DNA of 64,000 nucleotides from Chelydra serpentina (taxonomy: Eukaryota; Chordata; Testudines; Chelydridae): contig JBAIAC010000040.1 in assembly GCA_037349315.1 (NCBI GenBank), positions 16,820,001 to 16,884,000 on the forward strand, in the 5' to 3' direction. The notes beneath the pieces were generated by a model. That model did no database searches. It was not told the origin of the DNA and saw nothing but the letters and a program-made list of their open reading frames with translations. Numbering within the stretch: position 1 is the first letter of the stretch; each line of letters opens with the position of its first letter. The position numbers and the translations under genes were made by a program. Positions 1-45,540 of the stretch are shown here, one piece after another.

Positions 1-402
1 TAGCTAGTTTAATCTTCCCTTTCTTGTGACACCCCTCCCGCCCCCCAATGACTCAGTCATTCGTGGCTGGACTTGCAGTCACATGGGGACCATAGCGAAA
101 CAATGCTGTTCATGAGATTGTGTAAATATCAGCTTGAAAACCTGCTGCCAAGACCAGTCTACAGGGGCCGTACGCCGCTCCCACCAAAGTCCAATGGGAA
201 CGTTTCTGTTGATTTCAGTGGGAGCTGTCTTGTGAGTTTGTGTTGGGAACTTCTTAGGATTCTATCCAAAGCTATGGTTAGAGGTGGGTCTGCTGCAAAA
301 TTCAGGTCCAAATTTCAAGCTCCCAAAGTCAGGGGATGTTTGGAGTTGGGGTTCTGGATTGGTTCCATCTCGGATTCATGGGTTTTTGAAGCTGGAAAGG
401 AC

Positions 403-470
403 CCCTATGATCACTGAGCCTGACCTCCTGCATAACACAAGTCATAACAGAATCTCCATTGTTTTCTTGT
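403..470. repeat. LINE-like fragment
   Basis: The phrase TATGATCACTGAGCCTGACC and the following CTCCTGCATAACACA resemble a longer copy near 42440-42500 (GTCTGACCTCCTGTATAGCACAG). It is short and old. Confidence 0.4.
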
Positions 471-1418
471 CATTAATCAATTAAAAATATCAAGTCCTTT
501 ATGCGGTGGTTATTTTTACCCAGGGGTTCCAGCTAGCCCTCGAATGTAGTTATGGGACGCCTGTCACATAACAGGGTATTTTTACACCGACACCACCCAT
601 TTCACAGCAATTTAGTTATTTTGGGGCACTCCCACCTCCTGTCCATTTCTCAGTTGAAATGTTGTAATTGAAAGAGCCGAACTGTATCTGTAGGTGGTGT
701 TTCCCGACGTGGATTCACATGCTCCTCGCTGTATTTTCAGGTTATTTAATTTGAGTCTCACAACCCCTCCCCCAAAACCCTTCATGTGAGAGAAACTTTC
801 GGGAGATACAGGTGACAATTACACATCGTTAAAGAGACTGAGACCACAGCCCTGGAATGGCAATTTCTGCTCCTGATGTGGGTCCCGTCTATGGCCTTGG
901 AAGTCACGCAATATAACCTACACTAGCACAGCGTGGGAAACTGGCCCCTTTTAGTGCCTGGTCCACAAAGAGGATAAGAGCTTACTACAGCTTCCAGCTA
1001 GGAGAGCTGCTCTTTTAGCTGAGGCTGTAGAGACGCCTGCTGTTAGCACTGAAAGTCCTGGCTTCTCACCGAATCTGGGGGATGGGTTAGCCTTAAATTT
1101 CTCATTGTGGGGAAGGAGGATGCTGATGTGTAACGACTCCAGTGGGGCGGGCGTTAATAAATAAATGAATGGGAAGCACTTTGAAGTGTGCTCAACAAGT
1201 GCTAGGAGGTATTATTCCAGGGGCAGCATTGTTACTCACATCTGTCCTATCAATCGGGTTACGACATTCCCTTAACACCTTTCCTGGTAGGGTGGTCCAA
1301 GATTTTTACCCTGATTTTTTAACCTGGCCGTATATCAGGCAGCCCCTTGCTTCTGGGCAGAGGTGGGATGAAACCGGTCATTGGTCCTGGATTGAGGCCT
1401 TCTTACCTCCCTCTTACC

Positions 1419-2418
1419 GGGGGGAGGGATAGCTCAGTGGTTTGAGCATTGACCTGCTAAACCCAGGGTTGTGAGTTCAATCCTTGAGGGGGCCTGTCAG
1501 GGTTCCCTCCCCACTCTAAACTCTAGGGCAAAGACGTGGGGACCCGCATTCAGAGCCCCTAAGCTTATTTTTACCAGCTTAGGGTAACCCCCCCCAAGGT
1601 ACAAAATTCCCTGCACCCCGAGAAATGCTTCTTGCTGCCACCATCAAATGTCTAACAGGAATCCAGGAAAGGAATCACTTGAACTTCCCTCCCCCCCAAA
1701 ATGCCCCCTCAAGCCGTACACCCCCTTTCCTGGGGAAGCTTGAGAACAATCTCCCAACCAATTGGTTACACAGTGATCTAAAAACCCACCCCCTGGGTTT
1801 TAACACTATAGAAAACAGTCAACTTCTTAAAAGAAGGATTTTATTAAAAATAAAGAAGGTAAAATCATCTCTGTAAAATCAAGATGGTAACTATTTCACA
1901 GGGCACTATATTTCCAAACTCAGAGAGATTTCCCCCTCTGGACAAAACCTTAACGTTACAGAAAACCATGAATACCTCCCCCCCCCTTGCCCTTTCTAAC
2001 ACAGGGAATACACCAAGCAAAAATAAACAGAAATCTATACGCTATGCTATCTAAACTTACTTCAGAAAAGGGAGGTTTGATTTTCTGTAGATTCCTTCTG
2101 TCTTCCAAGATCACTCTCTCTCAGACAAAGACACCCACTAAAACCTTCCCCCCTCCCAAAGTTTGAAAGTATCTTGTCCCCTTATTGGTCAGAGCCCAGC
2201 CAGGTCAGGTGTCAGTCTGGCTACCTGCATTTCTTAACCCTTTACTGGAAAGAGGATTTTATAGCACTGCATCAGACCCTCTCCCCCTTCCCTTCATATT
2301 TATGACAGGGCCATTTGGGGATCTGGGGCAAAAATTGGGGATTGGTCCTGCTTTGAGCAGGGGGTTGGACTAGATGACCTCCTGAGGTCCCTTCCAACCC
2401 TGAGATTCTATGATTCTA
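1419..2418 (+). repeat. tRNA-derived SINE with CR1-like tail, split by an LTR
   Basis: The head (1419-1494) has a tRNA-like A box (TAGCTCAGTGG) and B box (GAGTTCAATCC). The tail (2308-2418) is the CR1-like TTGGACTAGATGACCTCCTG...TTCTATGATTCTA. Removing 1495-2307 and one copy of GGGCC restores the same structure as the intact SINE at 5924-6106. This SINE type is characteristic of cryptodiran turtles. Confidence 0.9.
1495..2307. mobile_element. Solo LTR (813 bp) inserted in a SINE
   Basis: The element begins TGTCAGGG and ends TTTATGACA, so its termini are TGTCA...TGACA (an LTR-type TG...CA inverted pair). It is flanked on both sides by GGGCC (1490-1494 and 2308-2312), a 5-bp target duplication. 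The interior has no gag/pol/env-like reading frame, so it is a solo LTR left by recombination. The minus strand reads TCATAAATATGAAGG near its start, a possible TATA region, so the element may be minus-oriented. Confidence 0.85.
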
Positions 2419-2805
2419 CCTGGAGTGGGGAGAGCCAGGGTCACAGTGTGCTGCATTCTCGCTGTACACCTGTGTGTGGCTGGTGGGGAGCGAGTGGTGG
2501 TGCTTGGTCCCACGCTCGGTTCTCCTGCCTGGCTGTGAGCTGGCATCACCAGGCCAGCCTGTTTCTTTGGAATCGTAGCCCCATGAATCAGTGTAAATCC
2601 CATAGAATTACCTGACACTCACGTTTAATGCCAGGCACATGCCTCGGGACTGAGGCTGTCAGAATCACGATTAGCCTGCGGGTTACTCTGTCTTCAGAGC
2701 GGCAGAGGGTAACTGATCAGTGTGGCTCTCGCAGACTGAGGTCTGGCCAGCAGAACCCCCAGCCTCGGGTCGCCGCAAACATTCACCTGTTCCATTTTCT
2801 TTCAG

Positions 2806-35107
<32,302 letters not shown>

Positions 35108-36435
35108 GGTCCCCGGCACGAGTCTCTCTGAAGTCCACGTCCTCTGCCAAGTCACAGTAGATTCCCGATGTCCGTCTTCCGAAGCCTACGCTACACGCCT
35201 TGCCTACACCTCTTTGGATCCTAGGAACGTTATGCTGCTCTGTCTCCTTGACGCCAGCATCCTCTGTTCACCATTCTCATCCCAAAGAGCAACCTGGATC
35301 TTGTGTGTTCAAATCCATTTCTGACTAGTGCATCATTCGGATGTATAATTTTGTCAAGCAATAGCCACACACTGAGGATTTTCATTTGTCTTCATTTCTC
35401 ACCAGTCTAACCTGCATCATAATATTGCTTCCTATTCTGTTTGTTGAAGATATTTGTTCTTGAGGTGGTGTTTCACGTTGTTCTGTCCTCATTAACCCAA
35501 GTGTGTTTATTTTTATCTCTGCATGTCTCTTTCCACTCCTCTCATTTTCTCTTCGCTAGCTAAAATACTTTTAACATCAGTTCTGTCTATAGGGATGCAC
35601 AGTCATTGAACCTACCGTATTATTATTGCTTTCAGCATGAGTTGGGGGAGCAGTTTGAAAGTTGGTATCACAGCATCGGACAGTTCAGTTCATTTGATAT
35701 CAATACCTCAGTTGCAATAAGCAAAAGGTTGTTTGTTCTGTGTTGGGTTTGGTTATAAACATAACTTAGTAACTGCATTTCCACTGATATAATCTGGAGA
35801 GTACTAGGTATTTGGCTTCTTTTCCAAAGGCAACATTTTTTCAGTGTATAGAGCTAGCAAATGGGGCGGTAAATACTTTTGAGTTTTCACAGAAAGGACA
35901 CTGAGTAGTATGGCATTTAAATAAGTAACTGGAAATGGAGAGCCACCTTCTGCATGGTCATTTTGGAAACACCAGATTTGAGTTTTGGTTTGTTTCAGAC
36001 CTAATTAATTTTGGAACTAGGAACCTGCACATGCTCTTACTATAGGAATCCTTCCTTGTCTTAGACTTGCGACTACCTCCCATTCCACTGAGTGTGGCTA
36101 CATAACCTAGCAAATAGATGTATTTTGGGGGCAGAATTTGTTAAGCTCTCTTGAGACAGTATTTTCTGTTTCATAATAATTTCATAAATGTTCATTTTAC
36201 CACCTGCAGATGGGAAAACATTTCCTAAGGAGTTCATGTGTTTAAATATTTGTTTTCCTTTTAAAATACAGTACTTAATGAAATTATCTGGCACAGTTAG
36301 TGGTCTTCCAACTTCAATTTTCTGGTGGGTTTCCTTTTATTATTGCACAAAAGAAACATTTGCTTCAATTTGTGCTTAATTTATTGTTTGTGGGTGTTTG
36401 ATTTCATATCAATAAAAGGAGAGTCAACAAGCTCT
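35108..36435 (+). other. RPH3A: RPH3A 3' UTR (predicted end)
   Basis: Non-coding, AT-rich sequence following the stop codon. The first good AATAAA is at 36411, so cleavage near 36425-36440 is likely. This is about 1.3 kb, a plausible UTR length. A later AATAAA at 37229 could give a longer form. No interspersed repeat is obvious inside. Confidence 0.6.
36411..36416 (+). terminator. Probable RPH3A polyadenylation signal AATAAA
   Basis: Canonical AATAAA in an AT-rich context about 1.3 kb after the stop codon, followed by a T-rich stretch (GATCTTTTTTATA) suited to a downstream element. Confidence 0.6.
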
Positions 36436-39407
36436 TGAATTGATATTGATCTTTTTTATACCAGTCCATCTTCTGCTCCATCTTCTGTTTTGTACAACTT
36501 TCAAGCATAGCAATGTCAAGATTAGTACAGTCAGTACTACTGGACTATATGGTCGCTCAGCTACAAACTTAGCATGCTAAACAAAACCTAAAGACCTAGG
36601 TTCAGACAGTCACCCCATGACTCCTTTGCAGGCTGCTGCTCGCCTCTGCTATGGTGGTGGTGTTGTGTGGTGTATTCTGATCTGAGCTGTACCTCAGAGT
36701 CCTTTAATTTTTTATTTTGAGGAGTTATTTTCTTATTCCTGGCTTTTTTCAGTGGAATTTAATAGTACTAGTCAGTTGCTATGAACATCTTTATAAAGCT
36801 TTAACTTCACAGACGGAGGGGAAAATCCAACCCTCTATCCCGCATGAAAGTTGTCACCGTACTGTATTCCCGTGATGTGCTTTTATACTATAGAAGAAAC
36901 TATAGGCTAATAATTCTCCTACCTGGAGTCCTTAGCTTGCTTTACGCACCGTTTCTTTTTGAGACTTGAGACCGCATGCAAGTGAAGGAAGTGCATTGTT
37001 CAACTGAATAACCTCACTTCTAACGCATCACCAGATCGTGGGCCCTGCGCGTGTCCCCGGAGCTGCTGTTCTAGTTTGTGGATTGTTTCTTGTCCTCTTG
37101 TGCAGTGTGATTCTTTTACGCTCGTAGAACATAGGTCTATAGCGTTACAGGGAGTGTTGGCTCCTGTAATCATTTAAATGTCAATGAGATAAAATCGAGA
37201 TGAATACTCTCTCTCTCTCCCCAAGGTGAATAAAGCTCAATATTGTTTGCATTGTTCTGATGAAAACCAACAAAGGCTTTCTGCTCCCTCAGACCACCCG
37301 TCCACACAACACTGCAGGATCCTGTCACTCTGGGCCAGATCACTGCAGCTCTCACAGCACATTGATTTGATAAGGGATCACATCCAGACCTGGTGCATGT
37401 CCCCTCCCCTCTTTCGACGGGCAGGTGGCAGTGCTAATGTTTATGGTGCCTTCGTGGGTTCCCCTTCCCCCTCTGACTGCCCCTCCTCCCCCAGCTGTGA
37501 TTTCAGAGGGCCAGTCTTTTCTCTGCCTTGCAGAGTGGGCGGGTCCGTGCGGCGGGCATTTTGTTTTTCATTCAGGTCAACCCAGAGTGTTCGAGTTGGG
37601 CCCGCAGCGTGAAGGTCATATCCTGACCTTTCCCAAGGCTGGGGGACTCTGAGCTGGGTTTTCGGCTAAGGAAACTGCATGTCTATTCAACCCTTGTTCC
37701 CTTTTCGAGACGGTAATGCCATCTGCCCCCTGAGGTAACTTGTGTACTGAACAGGGCGTACAGGCCGGATCCAGCCCCTCCGAGCTGAATCTACCTGGAC
37801 ACTTGTGTTAGGGAGGGTCCACTGAAATGTATAGGAGCCCTGCTAACTTCCTTTCCTCAGATTTCTCTCTGGCACTGCACCAAAGGAGACCACACCATTC
37901 CCAATGCCATTAATCCTTTCCTGTTCTCAATCAAATCTCCTTCACAAGAGCTTCTGCTCACGTCCAGGGGGAGCTGTGCTGATAAACAGACCTTGGGGCT
38001 TATCCGTGTCCTTTGACATCAATGGAAAGACTCTAGCGACCTCACTGGGTATTGGATCGGCTGTCTCTGTGTATTTAGTAACTACCCCGTGGAAGTTCCT
38101 GGATGCCCCATTCTCTGTCTGTGCTGGGCTCAGGAGAGAGACAGCAGCCTGTCTGTTCCTGGCTGCAGGGTTTCTTCCTTGATGTAATGCAGGAGTTCCC
38201 TTTGTCCAGCGTAAAAACAAACTACGGCTCATAATACAATGGCAAAGCGGCCTTCCAGCTGTGCAGAATGTATGGCCAGGCTGTTTCAGGCAGGCAAGTT
38301 TCTCTCTCCCTTTTTTTGCTGCGGGTAATCACCTTGACCAGGCTCTTCAAGATGTAGCAACACACAAGGGATAGCGTCTTGTTCCGAAGCATCTTCTCGA
38401 CAGTCCTTACGGGCTCTTTCTTCATTCTGGAGAGCTCGGTTTTCAGGGCTTCTTGTCGAAGCCCCAGCTCTGTGGCCTGGACACTCGTGCCTTGAGCCAG
38501 AAACCACTCGAACCACCTGCAAAGGTTCCTTCTGGACAAGGGACCCAGCTTCTTGGAGACACCTGCATCAGCCCCTTCAGGGGGGGAGGAGCCCTCCTGA
38601 ACTTGGTAATGGAGGAACCTGACCTTACTCTAGGGTTTGCAGATAAGCAGCTGGACTGGTTTACTATGACTGAAATGTCTCCGGCTAGAACAGTGCAGGT
38701 TTGAAGACTCCTTTGGGAGTAGATAGAGTTCCATGCTGGACGCTGGGGTGGCCAGTAAAAGGCAAGCCCGCAGCGTAGAGAAGATTTGGAAGGGAGCAAT
38801 AGGGAAATACTCACAATCTTTCCCCAGTTTGGACACCTTTTGCAGATGCGCTTCTGATTGTACAATCCAAATGTCTGGGGAACATGATCACATTTCTATC
38901 AGCCTCTTCGGCTTGACCAAGCAATGATGATTATTCAGGGCCTGTCAGCTCTGGTTTGAAGCGGTGGAGACAAGGGAATTTGTTTCTCCATTGGTACATT
39001 TATTTTCGGCATCTTCGATCCAATGCCCCACACTGAGACACCCTTCCTAATTTATTTCAGAGCAATTTGGCCTGGGGCCAGAGGTTTCAGTGTTTTGAAC
39101 TCAGCGCAGTAATCTCCCCATCCTCTTCCTTTCCATGGGTTAGACTCTCTCTTCGGTGTGCATCTTTATTGTTGCTTTCTCAAAGCCTTTTAGAACAGGT
39201 GAGTGGGGTTCAGAAGTCAAAGCTGCTTTAAGGACAGAGGAATCCAGTAAGGCAGCCCCCAATCCCAGTGAAGTCTGGGTTGTGAATGGCCATTCGTTGC
39301 AAGTAGCTGAAATATCTGGCAATTCCAAGCTGCTGCCGCTGTGATGCAGAATAGAAACCCTCAAGTCTGAGAGCCTCTCTCGGCCAGTGGGACCAGTTAA
39401 AAGCAGA

Positions 39408-39562
39408 GGGCCTGATTCTTTGCTGTTCTGCACCTTGTGTCCCCATTTACACCAGTGCTAAGAGGGCACGAAAAATTAGTGTTTGTGCACCCGCTGCCTA
39501 GGCACTTTGCACTAGTGTAAATGCCAAGACACAACACAAGGTGTAATGGAGACTCAGGCCTA
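39408..39562. repeat. Palindromic ancient repeat
   Basis: Left arm GGGCCTGATTCTTTGCTG and GCACCTTGTGTCC; right arm ACACAACACAAGGTG and GACTCAGGCC. The arms are imperfect inverted copies about 150 bp apart, as in an old MITE. Confidence 0.55.
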
Positions 39563-39789
39563 GGACGCAAGTAATTGCTCTGGGACACTAAAACTGATTT
39601 AGAAATGTGTGATATCTCAGAAATCATCTGAAATAGTTAACGCCAGCTCTCTTAAAAGCACATTTTGCAGAGGAGCTCTTGAGCTCAGAGTTCCTGCCAC
39701 AGCCCTGAAACATTTCTCTCCAGATATTAACCTAGTTCCCATTGAGACGTATTTATTTCTCTCTCTATTTGGGTAAAGAAATTCTGCCC

Positions 39790-39912
39790 AGTTCTTTCCT
39801 AGGCCCTGTGTCAGGAAAGCACTGAAGCATTTTCTTAAATCCAGTGTCTTCAACTTTAAGCATGTGTTTAAAATTAGGCACATGCTTAGGAGCTTTCTTG
39901 AATGAGACCCTA
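39790..39912 (-). repeat. Ancient amniote repeat fragment, minus strand
   Basis: The reverse complement contains CACATGCTTAAAGTTG and GTGCTTTCCTGACAC, shared with the copy at 7818-7965. Confidence 0.45.
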
Positions 39913-40329
39913 GTGCCCTCCCTAAATTGGTTTGTTTAAAACTGGCTCTGATGTTGTGTGTCCCATTGACAAAGTTTGTATCTCCCTGAGGCTTAAGCGC
40001 CCATTTCCATAGCGATACACAAGGTCAGCTTATCTGGCCATTCAGAATAGCTGATCCTTGAAGCCAATGGTAATTGCATCACACAGGGTCATGGCCACAG
40101 ATTCTCCAGTCCCTGTGTCTTTATGGCCAGCCCTGGCTGCATTGTCTCCATTGCGAGAATAGTCTTTTTTTATATTAGGGTGATCAGAGGAGTTCACCGC
40201 ACTCACTTGTGGTCTTGCTAACCCATTATGTACATCTAGCTTAATTTCTTTGCAATTTGAGTTCAGTACCTCTGTGCCGCTGTGCAGTGTTGCTGCTAAG
40301 TAACCTGAAGATGTTCTCTTTATCCCCTG

Positions 40330-40900
40330 CTACCTGTAGATCTATGCTTTTCAGACTCTGATTTTTTTAAAAATTAAGAACATATTTCTGTTTCATGTCC
40401 TTGGTTCCTAGCCTCATTACCTTGTATTTCTCTGCACAGATTTCCATAAAGAGCTAACCCCTCTCTGCCCCCAGACCACTGAAGTCAAGTGAGATGTTAT
40501 TGCCTTCATCCTTTAGACCGACAGCTGCTGCTTTTGGCTCTGCCTCGCTAACTTTTGTATCATCGGCAAATGTTACCATCTCATTATCCTCTCTAAGGCG
40601 GTTCTCTTAGGCCATTGAGACGCAAAGTGAACAAAACTGATGCAAACCCTCGTACTGATCCTTTTAACTTCCCCTGGCCAGTGAAGGCCACTCCCTCCTT
40701 CTATCCCATATTTTTTCCAGGCCTGAGTGTCTTCTGTATTTTATATCCATTTATTTCTTCATTCAAGGACCTTAGAGGGATATTCACAAGGACAGTTAGG
40801 TGCCCACTGAAAGTTTTATGGGGGTTGGGTGCTTTGAAAATGTCCCTCCGTCCTTCCTTCGTGTATTGCACTTCTCAACTATGTACAAAGTCAAATAAAT
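40330..40900 (-). repeat. Possible ancient LINE, minus strand
   Basis: Phrases such as GTATCATCGGCAAATGTTAC and CATCTCATTATCC, with AACCCTCGTACTGATCC, resemble the antisense of old CR1/L3-type LINEs. Highly diverged; assignment is tentative. Confidence 0.35.
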
Positions 40901-42429
40901 TATGTCTATAGTAGCTGATCTACACCGAGAATCCAAACTAAAATTGTCAATTCTACCTGTTTGCTTTTCTGCTCTATTTCTGCCTTCCCTCCCCCGTTTT
41001 CAGTACCTTTCTGAGTGGTAAATTTGAGCATACATGTCTAAAGTGCCCTCAGTCTTCTCTTAAATCTGAATGCCTTTTTTGCCAAATCTATCATTCCCTC
41101 CCTATTTTCCAGAGGTTTTATATAAATTTGCCTTTTTATGCTAAGTATATAAAAAGTGGTTTGCAAACAAGGCTTAATTTTCAAACTTGGATGCTTATTG
41201 TGGGGCATGAATTTGAGTACTTAACTTGTCATAGGCGTCCAAATAATCTGCATTAGACTCTACCAATTCAAGCAGTCGAGTGTAGAACTGACCACCTTCG
41301 ATGCTGAGTGGGAAAATTGGGCTCACAGAATTTATAAGTCTAGCAGTGTCCTATGCTGTAATGTTCTATTATACAATTGACATCATAATTTAGATAATCC
41401 TGATGTGTCAAGGAGCAAAGTTTGGATGGAGATGTTAATTCCTGGGGATCCCTCCTTCCCCAAAAAACTTCTAAGCAATTCCTTTAAAAGATGAATTGCA
41501 ATAAAGCCTTCTTTGTGTATATACATATGTACACACAGAACAATTAAACAAAGATTGACTTTACCAGGCAACTTCTTATGATCACCTCTCTTAACATTCC
41601 CCATTTGATCTGCTTTACTTTTGAAGTTATATTCAAGTCATATACTTGTTCAAAAAATTTTCTGTTGCTGATACCACTTTCTGAGTATTGCGTAAGTCAC
41701 ATTAAATGTCTCCATTTCTCACCCATTTTTTATTTTTGTGTTGGCAATTTGTGACCTGACCTAGTTTTTGCCTCTGTAAATAAAGCATGCACACATGGCT
41801 TGGGAATGGGGCAGGAGCCTTGTCTACTGATGTTTGCGTTCTAACTAGCATGCAGTGATTTTACAGCAAAATGTCAGTTTGCCAATAATGAAAGAGAAAT
41901 GTAACACAGAAACTAGAAATTCTCTCCAGTCTTCCGCTGCATGCAGGTACAAACATCTTCTCTCTTTGTGTGATATCTAATAAAGTACGACTATTGGAAA
42001 AAACCCAGACAAGCTTCTTGGTTTTAATTTTAATTCAACAACCTCTTTGAAGGAGAGTCACTTCAGTAGGACAACCAAATGGGCCAAATCCTGAGCTGGT
42101 GTACATCGGCATGGCCTCGTTGATCACAATAGATTTACACCCACTGCGGAGGATCTGGCTTGATGTGTCTAATGGTGGTGAAGTCCTGTTCCGCTTCGCT
42201 GTGAGTTTAGGAACACAGTGTGTGTTTCAGGAATGAGCGTATACCATGCTGTGTTGGTGTGGGCTGACTTTAGTGAAGGATACGGCTTCAAATCTTAGGA
42301 ACACTCTGGAATCAGCCTTTAGTTAGATAATGAAAAACCCAATATGGATAGAATGGTGAATCCAAGACCTGAGGTCACCTCACTTCAGTTGCTGGTAGGG
42401 ATTATTAGTCACTAGTATCCCAGCAACCG

Positions 42430-42800
42430 CAATAGATCATAGCGTTTAAGGCCAGCAGAGAGCCCACGTCATGCAGTCTGACCTCCTGTATAGCACAGAC
42501 CATCAACACCACCCAGCACCTGCACACCAAACCCATCAACCGGAATTAGACCGAAGGATCACAGCCCACAGGAGACTAGACTATTATGAGGGACTGAGGT
42601 GCAGCATTGTCCGAGGCCCCCCACCATGGCAGGGAACTGATTAAGTGAGAGACGCCCAGATCATCCTGGCAAGAGACCGGAACCACTGCAGAGGAAGGTG
42701 TAACTCCCCAAGGTCTCTGCCATCTGACCTGGGGGGAAATTTCTTCTCCGCTCCCACATACGGGAAAGATATTTGTGAATCTGATTGATTTGTCACCTGC
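42430..42800. repeat. LINE-like repeat, diverged
   Basis: GTCTGACCTCCTGTATAGCA and flanking phrases match a widespread reptile repeat end that also occurs near 403-470. The body is old and interrupted. Confidence 0.5.
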
Positions 42801-45460
42801 AATGTCATCTGCTCCTGGGTACTCTCCTAGCTAAAGCATTCCAGTCCCTTAGCCCCCAGCCCAGTCAAACATTTAAGCATGTGTTTAACTCCCATTGGCG
42901 TCCTCAATCCAGACACAGCCCTGGGTAACTTAGGTTGCTTCTAACCTGCAGCTGGAAGGTGATTCCCCGTTCAGGTCGATGTACCTGCAGTAGTTCTGCT
43001 TGAGCTAGCACCTAAATGACAGTGTGGGCCCTGCAGCCGAGGCCCACACTGTCTGGGCAGTGGCTCAGGCCAGCCACCCAAGCACATCCCCAGGGTGGCA
43101 GGTGAGGTGGTGTTCGCGTGGCTAGCCGGAGCGGCGCTGCGGTGTTTAGCATGGAACCTCGTGCAGATCTGGCACATGTTCATCTGCCCGAGCCGTGAAT
43201 TACACCCTCCGGTGGCTGTGTAGACGTACCGACAGATGAGCGGCTGCACACCATGAATACCGAATAGCAGAGTCTGTGGAGACTTGATCTGAAAATGGCC
43301 GCCTGCAAACTAGTCATAGACTCCTAGAACGGTCAGGCCAGAAGGGAGTTTAAGGGATCTAGGTGCTGGGGCAGAATTCGCTGACGAGTACCCGGCTGCA
43401 ACTGAGTTGATTGGGATTGGTCTGCAAGCAGAATAGAATCTAATAGTCTTCTATAGAAAATTCAACCCACTCCAACCCCTGCAATGTTCAATGGCCCTCT
43501 GCCTGGTTCTGAAAGGCCTGTGCTTAGGGTGGGACATTATGGGTGTTATAATTCTTGTCATTGCTCGTACGATAGACTATTTTAGGATACGAACACATTC
43601 CAGTGCAATTAGCTCCATTGACAATACCATGCACGCATTATGCACAAAATATAGGGAGGCTCAAAGTCAGCAGGACTTTGTTATGCTGACAAGGAATTTT
43701 CTTTTTGATGTAAAAGGCTGACTGGTTTATATCTATTGAAATGCTATTCAGATTGAAAGCATCATTTAAAATCTATGCAGAGCTGTTGGGAATGAATTCA
43801 ACTAGGCAAGGATCTGTTGCTCTTTTATTTAGTATTCAGAAATCAGAATGCTTACTGCGTGCAATCTTTGTGTGCCTGACTGCATTGAAATTCACATTCC
43901 TTGTTTGTTTGCCTCCTCTTTGCCATTCATCCTTTTTGCGGCTGGTGGCAGGAATTGAATCGTGAGCCGTGTGTTTAAAATGAGTCTGAAGAAGTTCTTT
44001 CAGCCTCAGAACATCTTCACAGCTGACGTTGGTTATAGTCTGAAAAAAATTAGCATGCGTAATCAGATTTCAGCCAGGGGAAAGAGGCCTTTATTAGACA
44101 GGGGAATAGGTGACTATCCCAGCTTGCTCGTTTTATTAAAAGTGCTATTATTTAGGTAGGCGTAGAAGACCCTCCTTGGAAGGCTAACTTAGGTAGAGCA
44201 TGGGACACAGGATAATGCACAAGAACCAAGCTTGACCACTGATTCCTTTATCACTTCCAAGCTTGGCTGAATTGCCCCAGAAGAATAAGGCTATGTTGTA
44301 GAAGGGATGGACTGATACTTTAAAAATAGCATTTCATGGTATTCCATAGCTTTTAACTTGCCCCTGCCAGTAATGGTCATTGTTCATGGCTGGCAAAGCA
44401 GATCCTCTAGTTCCCAACCAGCCACCCTGTTGAATTATGTAGAAGCCCCAAAACCTTTGCATAAAATGTAAGAAAAGCAGATCCTGGTCTTAAGTAGGAG
44501 AGATTCAGTGGGAGATAGGGAAGTGTTTCAGCAACAGAGATGGCTGGAAACAGGTCAAAATCTCCCTGGCGTCTGGTGCCTATTACCTTCAACCTGGGGT
44601 CAGAAATCCTGAGTGGAGAGAGAGAGAGAGACAGGTGTTTGATCAGACCAAAACAGAATCCCTCAACTCCACAACGGATGGTAGGGAAAAGCCATGCTCT
44701 GGCTATGGAGCAACAGTCAGAGATCTGAAACTAATCAAGCCCTTGCCTAGGTCCCCGTGAGCCAGATTTAGAAACCAAAGCGACGTAACCCTTCCCCTGC
44801 TCCACGCCACATTGAAAAAGTCACTTGAGCATCATCTAAGCCGTAAGTGAAATCTCTGCCACCAAAACCCTTTTCTACTCTCACGTCCCCACCTGGAAAA
44901 TAATCGCCTCCTTTAGCCCTCAGCTCCGCTGCTGCTGTGAGCCTGTTCTCAGTAGCAGGGAGCACCTGGTTGCTCCCCTTCCAGCTGACGGCAGTGCCAT
45001 CTGCTGGCATCAGGCGACATCAGGAAGCACTGGCTGGTCCAACTCCACCAAGCGTGCCTGTCTGCAGTAGCTGTGAACGCTGCAATCTGCAGGAAGGGCT
45101 GATTTGAGCAAGATGGTTTCAAGGATCCAAATCAGCAACTTAAACCGCAAAAGGTGAGTTTAAAAAACCCCCCCACAAAACCCAGTGGCTGGCCCTGCCT
45201 TCCTAGCAGTTGTTTTGTGATTCATTGCGTCCTTTGGATTAGATATAAGACCAAGGTCCTGACCAGTTGTGCTCAGTGAAAGCTCCCAGGGTGCTCTTTG
45301 CAAGAACAGTTTGCATTAATGCCGCTGCCCTGATCAAAGTCTCATGCAGGTAGTGACTGAATTAGGTATGCAGCGTGTAATTTCCCGAGGCTGCTGTGCC
45401 CTTCACTTTCTACCCGGGCATGAATTACCGCAACCCTTGCAACACCGGTTGCGAGGTGGG

Positions 45461-45540
45461 GGACTATTATTAGCTTCATTCTACAGAGGGGAAACTGAGG
45501 CACACAGTGGAGGTTTGTCTCAGAAAGCCAGAGCCAGGAT
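45461..45540 (+). repeat. MIR-like fragment
   Basis: CATTCTACAGAGGGGAAACT followed by GAGGCACACAGTGG matches the MIR-type 3' core. Confidence 0.5.

Larger units (their letters stand above)
1..2805 (+). other. RPH3A intron (5' side), repeat-bearing
   Basis: No RPH3A exon is recognisable before 2806, although the first visible exon needs an upstream exon ending in phase 1. The stretch is therefore intronic. It contains a short LINE-like fragment near 403-470, a SINE split by a solo LTR (1419-2418), and otherwise unremarkable sequence. The exons for the Rab-binding domain must be further upstream. Confidence 0.7.

Noticed and set aside
1419..1494. tRNA gene-like A and B boxes
   Set aside because: The boxes belong to the SINE head: the same unit recurs at 5924 and 33454 joined to a CR1-like tail, and the cloverleaf is not that of a functional tRNA.
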